This document shows positions 11,357-23,300 of a stretch of 64,000 nt of DNA, in pieces. The notes beneath the pieces are model-generated. The model was not told the DNA's origin. It was given only the letters and a program-made list of their open reading frames with translations, and ran no database searches. The stretch is from positions 6,444,476-6,508,475 of the forward strand of contig JANCRA010000028.1 of NCBI GenBank assembly GCA_024362935.1, written 5' to 3'. Made by a program: the position numbers and the translations under genes. This DNA comes from Setophaga petechia (taxonomy: Eukaryota > Chordata > Aves > Passeriformes > Parulidae). Positions within the stretch are counted from its first letter, which is position 1. Each line of letters opens with the position of its first letter.

Positions 11357-14300
11357 ATGTCCAAAATCACCACAGAACTTCTTTTGGAAAGAGCAGTTCC
11401 AAGATCTACAAGGCTTCGAAAGATTGAGACACTGAAGTAAGTGCAGACAGGCCCCTGGAAAATTCCAGATTAATTCAACCTGGCAATGGCTTTTATCTGT
11501 GTGTCTTTCTTCCCCTAAACATTTTTTTTTATTTAAAAGAAAAGATTATCAAAGCACAGAGCTGAGAAGGCATTCCCAGTGCAGGATCAGTGAGCAGTGG
11601 TGGCACTGCATTCACTAAAGAGGTTATTGGCAGATGTCACCTTTTTGCCATTTCTATTGTATATTTGCTGCCATTTTTTCAAGGCTGGATCCCAATTTCC
11701 TAACCCCAAGGTATCATCCCTACCCCCAAAGCCCTTGCATTTTTTCTAGCAATTGCTTAATATGAATAAGAGAATCTTCCAGCATGAATTTCAGAGGGGT
11801 TTTTAAGTATTTTTGGCATTATTTCCCTTCCATTTTCCTCTCCCTCCGTTATATATTCAGTAATCCTACTACCTCAAACGTTGCAGAGGGAGAGAATAAA
11901 CTCTGAATCACTTAAAAACCACTAAAAACAGTTTTGTCACTCAGGTCCTTGACAGAGGTCATTGCAAAAATGTCTCCTTCAAAATATTTAACACAGAGCT
12001 TGCCAATCCAAGTGGTTCAGCTGGCCAATTTCTGGCTGGCACCTTTGTTGTTTTTGTTGCTGAAGTCAGGAGGTTTGAGTTTCACATGTACTCCTTAAAG
12101 TTATTTCTTTCAGTTTTCCTTGTGCTAAAGTAATTATTTTTAGTGAGAAACATCAGTTAATCACCAACAAGACAGAGAACTCTGTTGATTTTTTTTTTCC
12201 TTGATGAGGAAAGGATGTCCTTGATTGGTGTGTGCTTGAATTTCTGCTGTTCCTCTGAGTATCAGCTGCAGTAATCTGGATAACAGAGTGATGGGGAGAT
12301 GTTTGAAGCTGTGGGTTTTTGGAGTGTGGCTTTCTCCATGCAGCTTTGTACTGTGATGTGTTTCAGAAAGTCTTTTGGGGAGCACCATTGAGGGTTTTTT
12401 TTCCCCAAAAGGACACCACAGTCACAGCTCTTCAGCCAGCTGGATTGTCCTCAACCTGTCTTACCAGCTCTGACTGGCTGGTTGCACTTCTGAGCTGGCA
12501 AGTGAAGGGGAAAGGATCTTGCTTTCTGGATTTGTCTCATTTATTCACACTTCTTTAATATTATCTAGAAGGTTATTTTTGTAATATTGGTCATTGGAGA
12601 AGGAGGTTCTGTTTGGTAAAGGAACCCAAGTTTGTGCCCTCAAGAGATGTTGGCTGCCAGGACTGGGAGCTCCCTTTGGAGCTCACCTAAATGATCTAAC
12701 CAAATATAAATGACCTTGCTTAATTATGCAGTTTTCGCTTTCTTACAGAGAAAGGATATTTCTTTTCCCCCTACCAATATTGTACCACTTCCTCTTCCAG
12801 GACAATGTTCTGTTTTGGTGGCAGTCTTGGGATTTTGTTTGGTGAATTTCTACATTTACCATTGGAAGCTTTTGCAGCAAAACTCACTATAAAAGAAATG
12901 GAAAGTCAAGTTTTTTGTCAAGTTAGTTCTTTGAAAACAGCCAGATTATTTGGGGACACTCTCTGCACTTGACATGAGCTGTGAAATAATGACTGTAGTG
13001 CATTCTGTGGACAGGGTACACTGAGGCTGCAGTGTCTTGAATTGCCACAGCTTCTCTTGTTGGATCAACATTGCACAGGAATAAAATACCAAACCTTTGA
13101 GAGGTGTAGTAATTTTTTTTCTATAAAATAAGAACTTTTCTGGTGATTTACTGCTCCCAGCCAGCTCAGTAACCCCTGAGATTATCTGAATTGCAGGTTA
13201 ATTGTACTTTGGCAGACCTGAGTCTCTGATGGGGGCTGTTAGCTCAGACACATCAGCTGTCCCACACTGTGCTCACAATCCAGAATGCTGCCACCAGTGT
13301 AGGAAATGGATTTGAAAAGAATTCTTAAAACTTGATAGAAAGTTGATAGGTTGAAAAACATTTATAAAGTATTGTAACTAAGAAATAATTAGCTTTTGAT
13401 AGAATGGTGTTGAGTTTTATATCTCGTGTTTTACTATTTATTGAGATTAATAATAGAATAAAAATTTTTTAAATGCTTTTTAGTTATTTAATCTTTAGAA
13501 AAAATTTTTAAACTGACAAAATGGTGCTTCTGTTGTGAGGAAGTGATAACTCAAGCAATAGTTGAGTTAACCCTGAAAAAACCAACCCACCAGGAAAAGC
13601 AGATTTGGTAAGTTGTACCCAGTGAGTTTTGCTGGACTGAGGTGCCACCAGGTGGGACTGTCTATGCTATGAAATCAGCATTTGTTCCTCCAGTGAGCTA
13701 CAGATAGTTCATGGTTGGTTTTTTGGATTTTTGTTTTGTTTTCAGCCTGTCCAAGCTGCAATTGAAGACTGGAGATTTAGACCCGCGCTTGTTTTCCCGC
13801 CTGAGGCACCTGCAGAAACTCGATCTCTCTGATAATTTACTGGACAAATTTCCCAACAGCCTCACCCTCCCTGATCTGCGTGTCCTGAACTGCAACAATA
13901 ACAAGCTGGAAGATGTGACTGCTCTGAAACAGTTCCCTCTGCTCGAGGAGCTGACCTATGAGAACAATGTGTACTTGACAGTGAGTTACCCCCTCCTTCC
14001 ATTAAACAGAGAGGAAAACAAACAGCACTTGTGCAAAGTTCTTATATATTGTTCTTGGGCAGCAAGTGCGAGGGCATTTGAGAGAGCAGCCAGCCTTTGT
14101 GTGACATTTAACCACTTTGTGCCACTGTTTCTCAATCTGCAGGAGTGATTTGCCCAAAAGCACTCAGATATTAAAATCTGTGTCATGATTCTCTAGGCCC
14201 AAGTCCTGTCTTAGGTGCCTTATCAGGTGCAGCACCTCATGCTCATACTAAACATTTTACTAGTGTAAAATACAGGAGTGACTGTGTGGAGAGGTTCTTA

Positions 14301-17300
14301 CAGAAACACAGAATCACAGAATGGTTTGGATTGGAAAGGACCTTAATGCTCATCTTGTTCCACCCCCTGCCATGGGCAAGGACACCTTCCATAACACCAG
14401 GTTGCTCAGAACCCCATCCAGTCTGGTCTTAAACACTCCCAGGGATGGGGCAGCCACATCTTCTCTGGGCAACCTGTGCCAGTGCATCACCATCCCCACA
14501 GTAAAGAGTTTTTTCCTAATATTTAATGCTAGTTTTATTTCCTAATATCTGTGTTAGTTTTAGTGCCCTCTGTGCTCTAGAAGAGCAGACTGGGTCCTCA
14601 GATGAGGGTTTAAACTTGGTGATTAGTCTGGTTTGGGTTTTGACTTCTGCCAAGAGGATCTGGTGACTGTACAAGTCAAACATCCAAAACTGATTTTACT
14701 TGTGCTGTAAACTGGCATCAGCCACTCACCATCCCCACATGCTTATTTGTTGTTGCACACTGTTAGTATCTGACCTAAAATGCATCTGGCCCAAGGAATT
14801 TCTGCTGGGATTCCTTGACTGGAGGCAGGACAGGCCTTCATCTGTGTTAAAGTTCAGGGACATGAACAGAGCTCCCAGCCTTGCACCCAGGCCCAGCAGA
14901 TGAGCAGTTACACAGCCCCCACCTTGTGCTGGATGTTAGCACTGCCTGAGGGCTAGACAGCTCTGTCTGCAGTTTAAGGTCCCAACTCATATAGAACATT
15001 AATTCACACCTAAAATGTGAAATTCAAGTAGAAAATCCTGAGGAGACTTTATTAAATTACTTTCCCTTACTAAATATATCATTCTCATATAGGCTGTATT
15101 TTAATCAAGGACTAAAGGTAAACCATGTGCCAGATGTCCAAATTTTGTAACTCCAGTGTTTTTTCTCTTTCTAGCTCAATGATGACTATAAAGTAATGTT
15201 TCTTTTGCAAAATCTTCGTCTGCTCAATGGCAAGGACATAACCAAACTGGCCAACCATGTGAGGCGTGTCAACAGCCATAAGCTCACCAGCAAGGTAAGG
15301 TGTGGGATATTTTCTTAACCTCTCAACACCTCAAAAATCACTAAATCCTGTGCCTAGTGCAGTGACAGAGCTGCAAACAAGCTTCAAGTGGTTTGCAATA
15401 CCTGTGATATGATCTGAGCCCAGCCTGGCCAGAATGGGCCACCCAGGAAATGTCTTACAGCTGCTTTCTCTGGTCACTGCTGCCATCTGCTCTACCTGCT
15501 CTGTGCAGGCAATTTGCCTTTGGTTTAAGTGACAGGAGCAGGGCCAACCAGGTCTGTGTCTGATCCTGTAGTTTTTCAGGTCACTCTGATCATCATTCAG
15601 GAATGGGAGAAGCCTGGTGCTGCCAGAACAGCTGCAAACACCTCCCCATCTAATTTAAGTTACTGTCCAGGCCCCAGGAATAGGGAGCACAGAACCAGGC
15701 TCTGAATAATCCTGATTTTTCCAGCATTCACTAGGAATAAGGATTTGTTAATTCTTCTTCAGTTGTGAATGTTTAGAACTCTATTTGCACTCATTTATCT
15801 ACACAATTTAGCTCCTGACTGATTGTCCCCACAAGGCATTGTTGTGATCTTAAACAAAATTGTTGTTCAATTATGAAAAGGGTTTTGTTGGCTGTTTTTT
15901 TTTCATGTATTACTACTCTTACCATTTGTATTCTTGTTAATTATCTTCTTAATTCCTTCTGTGTAACAGTGGGGAAAACTCAGATCCTGCAAACTCGGAT
16001 GAGTTGTGCTGAGTTGTCTTCATAAAACCTGTGGATCTCAAAGGGTCTCTAAGAGCTGCTCAGCCTCTTGTCCCAGACAACTGATCATGGTTGGCTGTTT
16101 AATGAGACACCAGACACTCCCCTGTGCTGTTCTTTTTGTGGTCTCTCTGCCCTGATGTTATTTGTGCCTGCCTGCCCAGTTCTTAGTTCTGTGTCTATGT
16201 AAAAATGTCTGCTGTGTCCAAATGCTGATGGATTTGTTACTGCCCACCAGAAATCCCAATGGAAAACTGTGCTGGCAGGTGAGCATCCTGTATCAGCAGC
16301 CTTTTGGAGTCCAGCTATCTCTCTAAATGGGTCCATGCTGACAGTGTCTGCTTAGCCACACTCACTCCAGCTTGCTACAGAGGAACTGACCTTCTCCTTA
16401 GCTGAAGTGGTCATTTGAATATGAATAAATAAATTAAAGTGGTTCTGTCACGTAGGGTGCAGCACTCAGGGCTGGCCACTTCTTAAATGCTTTCACAAGT
16501 TCTCTTGTGCTTTTCTGTTGAATAAACTCAGTCTTTCTGCCTAGGTTACTGCTCACTGGAAAAAATTCTTCAGTGACCAACTCCCTGAGAAATACACAGC
16601 TGAGCAGGTGAAGTCTATCAAGAAGAAGTTCCTGAAGTCAGTACAGACCAACGTGGTGTATGGGCCCAGCTCACTGAGCGAGTTCACCCGCTGGCGGGTA
16701 GGTCACATCCCAGGCCAGGACCTGCTCCTGCTCCTGCATGGGCTGCAGTAAAACACTCCATGCATTTGGCTGCTCTTGCTGACAAGTGGCATCATTTTTC
16801 TCTTTCTTCACTACTTTGTTAAGCAGTTACCAGGACTAAACAAGTTGAAATGGCTGTCATTAAATATTATTTTTTAGTTCATAAGCAATAATGATACTTG
16901 CACTCATTAATCAGACTGCAGTATCTTTAATACTTAATAATTTGCAAATTAGTTTAATAATAACTTTTATTCTTGATGGAAGAGTAAAGACAACGACAGA
17001 AGTGTAGTTACCATTTAGTTTGTAACATTTGTTTTATTTGTTTGTTCACACATACAATTGAGACTTCCATCTCTCCTTTGTCTTCTTTTATTGCTGTGCT
17101 GTTATTCCAACAGCTGTGTACTCTGAATGCCCATGACAAAGTGAAGTTCTTGGGTCATGTAATCTCAGCTGGGGACTCCTCCACCACTTGTGAACTTCAC
17201 ACAGAATGGTGGGAGCAGATATTAAAACCTCAGCAAAGCAACTCTTTGTGCCATGACACATCAGAGCTTAACATGCTGTGGCTCTTTTGTAGTAGGTTTT

Positions 17301-20300
17301 TTTTTAACATATCCACATATTTGCTTTTCAGGTGAAAATGATTGCAGAAGAGTTTCTGGCAAACTCACTAGGTCTGGAGTTAAACTCTGATACTGAACCA
17401 GAAGAAAAGACAGATGAGAATGAGGAAGAAAGCACAGAAAGCCCCAGGGAAGATGCAGAAGAAGTGGCTCCGGTAGGTGATTTGTCCAGTTACATTAGCA
17501 ATGTTCTGTTTCCTGGGAATTCAGCAGCTCTTGTCAGTTCACATTTATGACCCTTTGGTAACCACAGGGGCAGTCTCAGGCTCCAGCCTGTATCCAACAG
17601 CTCAGGTTCTTCTTTACAGCCAGATTGAAGCTTTCCCAGAAATGTGAAGGTCGAGTTGCTCCCTGAGAGAGCTTCCATTCTCATAGGGGACCAAAAACAT
17701 TTCATGAGTGCAGTCCTACTCACTCCACCTCTCCTCTAGGAAGAGATATTTTAATTAGAGACCTGGGCTGATGCCTGGCCAGGCTCTGCTGGTGTTTGCC
17801 TGCTTGGAAATGGCTGCAAACTGAACCCCTGTGGTCCATAGACCAGATTTGTTTTTCCACATCGAATGTAAATTGCAAATAACTGAGACAGGGGAAAGGG
17901 AGCTGAAAAGGAGGCTGAATGTGTGGTTTTCATTAGCTTCTGCCTCTAGGAACCCTGCAGCTCTGGGCTGTCTGATTCCTGGAACCCAGTCTGTAACTGT
18001 GGGAGGATACTTGCATTTGAATAATTAATGTCTTTGACTTACAAATTATCTGCATATCTCGGGAAAGCTAAAAACCCTCTGCAGAACCTGACAACATGAC
18101 AACATGCTTTATAGGTCACAGTAACACCCAGCAAGAGGAAAAGAAATCATTCAAAATCAAGCCCTGGAAACAAGAGGTCCAAGACCCAGGCAAACACTGA
18201 GGAGGAAGCTGAAGTTAATCCCAGAAAATCCAGTCATGTGGAGGATGACCCAGCTCCTGATAAACCAAGAACATCAAACCAACCAGCCAAGGAGGCAACC
18301 CCTGAGCAGGGAGCTGAAGGGACACAGAAGAATGGAGAGCAGTTTCCCAAGGGGCAGAGCAACAGAAGATCCAGTCAGATGAGAGGGGAACAGAAAAACC
18401 AGGAGCAGGACAACAGTGTGGTCACCTTGACCCCCGTGAAGAACTCCAAGCGCAAGGTACGTCCATCAGCCCCCTGGGGACTGGCTTAGGGCCTCTTGGT
18501 TTAGAGTGGGAGGAGCTGCCTTCAGGTTTCTTCAGAGCTCTGCACAGCTTGGAGCTCATAGTTGGCCAAATATATTGTGAATTTTGGTTTGGTTTTTTTT
18601 TTTTGTCATTGTTTTAAATCTCTCAGAGGCATCAAGGGAGAGGAGGAACCCCCCAGGAGAGCCCTGTGGATCCCCTCTGGGGGATGGATGGACCAGCGCT
18701 CTGAGGTGGTGCACTGCAAACCTGTGCTTAGAAATGGGACTGGCAAGCCTTGCTCTCAACTCAGGGGCTGCATGGGGAAAGGTGTTTCCCCCTCAGCTCA
18801 GGCCAGTGGGGATCTAAAGGGTTTTCCACATTCCTCTGCTGTAGGAAATGGGGTTCTCTGCTGGGGTCTGCTGGGCACATCTTTGCTAAACAGTTCCCTG
18901 CTGCTTTAGGAGTCTTGAGCATTGTGGCACCTCGGTCTCTCCTGTTCTCCATAGCACAGACAGGCTGAATAATACTTGAGTTTAACTCAGATTGCTGTGT
19001 TCAGCAGAGGGTTCTGTCAAGGCAGTCACAGGCAAACCGTGTCAGGGGAATGAATTTTCTAAATGTGGATGGTTTATTGTAGGAGGATGTCAGTGCAGAG
19101 CCATTGCATTTTCTTCAGTGTCACAGTAAAGGCAACAGCCGCGAGGATTTTAAAACGCAGCTCTGGTCCTGTGTCTTCGAGCCAGTGCTAGACTCTGGAG
19201 CCAGGAAAGGTGAGCTCTTAAAGAGGTTTGCAGGATTCCCAGAACCACCTGGCTCTGGAATCCCAGCGGACTCCATGCCTTAGACCCCTGCTCCTTCAAG
19301 CTGTAGTCTCCATTGTCAGGAAGAGACTTGCTTACATATTTCTGCTTTGACTTTGAAAACAGGAGACTGGGAGAGCACCAGGCAGTGATAAGCTGCAGTC
19401 TTTGTGTGTTATCCCTGAACCTGGGAACTTCTCACCCATTATTTTCCTCTTTCAGATCCCATTGTGAGCTCCTCCAGAACCGTGGCAACCTGTGGAGGGG
19501 AATCTGTCTGTCTGATTGATTGTGAGACAGGGACGGTGCTGAAAAAGTATAAAGTGGCTACAGAGGTGGGTTGCAAGTGGGAAGGGTAAGCATGGAATGG
19601 GAATACCAGAACCTGTAATAATTACTGTGTGTAATAATACATATTACAAACAGGTCTGCAAGTGTTAGTATGGACAGATGTTAAGATGAAGATAGATAAT
19701 AAACATTGCTTACTTATCCTTTTAGCCCAGTTTTGGTTTATTTTTTTATTAGTTTAGGAGATTAGCCTGCCAGTCCTCACACAGGTGTGTCTGGCTGCTG
19801 AGCCTGCCTGACAGCACAGAAGAATAAACATCCTCTTTCTGTAGTTTAATTTCTTCTGAGAGCTGTTTTGAGTTTTGATGCCCCATCTTAAATATTCGTG
19901 CCGTTCCACCTGAGTAGCACTTGTGACAATTGTCTTTTCCCTGAGATAACAGCCACCACCCTGCTGGCTGTTCTCTGTCACCCCAGCCTTGTTTTCTTTG
20001 TGTGCCAGGAGTTCTTCAGCGTTGCATGGACAACCCTCACGATGGTGATCAGCGACAGCCGCAAGAAAGCTCACAACATCCTGGCAGCTGCAGGGAGGAG
20101 AGGGATTGTCAAACTCATCCACGTGGCAGCTGACTTCTGCTATGGAGAGATAAAGGCTCACAAAAAGCCCATTGCCACTGTCTGCTTCAGCCCAGCCCAG
20201 GAGACCCACCTCTTCAGTAAGTCTGCCTCAGAATCCCTGGGTTTAGCTCTGGTGTGGAAAAGTCAGGGCTTCCTTAACGAGGGGAATTGTCACCAGGGCA

Positions 20301-23300
20301 GGCAGGGACACACGAACAAAAGGCACGGACAGGCATTAGGGAGAGAACATTGTGGCTCTCCTGTGACAGCAGGAACAGCTTGTTTCAGCCAGAGCCTGCC
20401 TTTTTAGCTGAGGTGCAGCAGCTCCTGTTTCTCCCTTGGTGGCTCTCACGGTGGTTGTCACACACACATTAGCCACAAACAAGCCCAGTAGTGGATCTGT
20501 TCCACAGGGATGAGTAAGAAGAATGGCAGAGCAGGCAGCTGGGAGCCAGGCAGTGGCAGGGCTCTCCTGCAGCACAGCAGCCTATTATGGGCTGTTGGGT
20601 TTCATTTTATCCAACAATGTGCTTAATTGACTTTGATTTTTATAATGTGAGCTCTATGCCTCGACAGAGATTTCTATTCAGGTCCTGATGTCAAGGAGAG
20701 CTTTGCCACACACATTAGGGCCCACAGAGGCTGTGGCTCATGGACTGGTAATGAACCATCATGTTACAAATTGTAACTGCATTGTCAGGCTGTACAGTGA
20801 GCTGGTACAGAGCCATTCAGGCCACACCTGCACCCCACAGCACATTGTTTCTCTTGCCTACAATTATTCACATCCTGGAGTGGTTAAAGTGCTACGTGAA
20901 CCATTAAAAGTGGATTTTTTTTTTAGAATAGGGGATACTTTTCAAGAAGAAGCTCAGGAATGCCAAAAGCAGAAGCAGAGGAAAGGACAAGGAGGGTGGT
21001 GGAAGGGATAAGGAGGTTGGTAGCACAGCCATATAATGGTGTGGACAGCAAGACTCATTATATTTCATAGAAAAATTTGGAGTAATTAAGGGAGATTCTT
21101 TGTATCCTTTTTGGGGAGGAGACACCAACAAACTGAGTTTGAGGGCTGCCATCTGATGAGGGTCCAGGTTACTCAGAGCAATTTGTTAGAACTGTTTCTG
21201 CTTCCAGTGTATCAGCTTGGTGACATGTTTCTCACCCTCTGTGAGTGCCTGACGTTCCCAGTGGGAGCTGCTGTGGATGTGAACACAGTAAGCCATGGAT
21301 ATGTGCAATAAAGTGATGTCTGCCTGTGAGTAGACGTTGGATCTCATATTTTAGATTCCACTAGAAGCCCTGACCAGAAACAGGCTCAGAGGGCCACTAA
21401 CTAAAGACAACTCAGTAATGGACACCAGGAAACAAATTGTTTTATCAGCCCCTCTTAGAGCACAGGATAAGAACACTAAATACTGACTGTGCATGTGTGA
21501 CAGTGTCTGGGGAATGCTGGGCCAGGAGCCTCAGGGACTGCTGCTGTGCTTTAATGAGCTCTCTGGAGCCTTAGAGGGTGACTGTGACTCAGGCAGAATT
21601 GCCAGCTAGCTCGAGAAGAGCCAGATGAGCAGCGGTGTCACTACCTGCTTCTCTTCTGTGTCCCACAGCTGCATCCTATGACAAGCGAATTGCACTCTGG
21701 GATATTGGGATTCCAGACTGTGACTACAATTTCAAATCAAGGTAAAGGTTCAAAAACCAGATGTGGCCAGTCCAAGAGTCTGTAACTATCACAGCACCAC
21801 TTAACTGCTTGTTCTCTGCTTTTTTTTTAGCCAGCTGCTGGTGCTGGAAACGGCCTCTATCCCCCTCCGGATTGCCCTGGTCCCCACCTGCCCAGAGCAG
21901 TACCTGCTGGCAGGCTGTGAAGATGGCTGTTTTGCCTGGAACATAAAACTGGATAAGGGACAAAAAAGCAGGTGAGAACCACAAGGTGGGAGTGTGCATT
22001 TACTTTCCAGAACAAGAAGGGATAGTCCTAGCAAAGGCTTGATTTTTAACTGAGGAGGTCTGAGCAAAAGCAGCATGTCCTACCAAACTTAAAACATCCT
22101 CCCTTTCCCAGAATGCTCCCAGAGTTCAAGGACTCAGAACAGTCCTTGAACACCCCAGAGCATGATGCTCAAGGACTGTTCAGAGCTTGTATGAAAGCTG
22201 CATGTGTTGCAGGCTGCTTTGCAGGAAGGCTGGCAGGAGTGTAATCCAATACTCCAAAACTTAAGGGTGTGTCATCTCCAGGCAGGGTAACAGAGTGTAA
22301 ACTTTTGGATCCATTTCCAGTCTCACAGTGAGGCCTCCCCTGCTCCTGGTACGTGAGGTAACCCAGGAAACTGGGACCCTGTGGGAGCTCAGGACAAAAT
22401 TATGAGGAAGAAGCAAGTAAAGTCATGCCCTGCTGACAAATATCCTGATGCTGACGGAGTGCAGCAATGTCTTGAGCAAACAGACTTCTGCTGTATTAGT
22501 AAACCCAGGTGACCAAAAGTGTAAATTCAATTGGGAATTCACCTGAGCTTGGCAAGAGACTCACTAACACACAGATTTCCTTCTGGGCTCTGCAGCCAGG
22601 TGCCCTTTCACTGCTGGCTGTTCAGGACTTGGCTGATTTCACCCTTTTTCCCTGCTCTAGGCCTTTTGAAGCCATATTCCAGTTTCCTGGTGAGGAGAGC
22701 TTGACAACATCTCACAGGGTTGACGGTTTGGCCTTTCTCAATGATGATGTTGTTGGTGAGTATAAACACAGCAGCACAATCCCAAAAACAGTGGGGCACT
22801 TCAGCATGTGCAGGGTGAAGCCAGCATGACAAGCAGAGGGGCTGAAAGGGGTGTTACAGCCTCTTTAGCTTCTGGGGGGCTGCACAGGATGGAGTTGTCT
22901 CCCAGAGTCACTTGTCTTTCCCAAAAATGTGCTTAGAGTGCACACCCATGCTTGGACAGGACCAGAAATCAGCTGGACACATCCCTGAGAGCACACATGG
23001 CCAAGCAGTGCCAGTGTGGAGGGGGAAGAGTCTCTTTCTGCTCAAGGGCTGGTGGCAACAGGACTTTTTGTCAGGAGAACTGTGGGTTTCATGTCATGGG
23101 CTGGCTCTTTGTGAACAGCTTGTGCTTGTTCTGCAGCTCAGGAACATAAGCATAGCACTGAAAATCTCTCTGCAACCTCCAATTATCCTGAAATAAGGTA
23201 AAACAGGTGCAAACAGTTGCTGCTGGATCAGATCCCATGGCTTAAAATCCATATTCTGGATGGACCACCTCTGTGTCAATGCATTTTTCTTCCCAACAGC

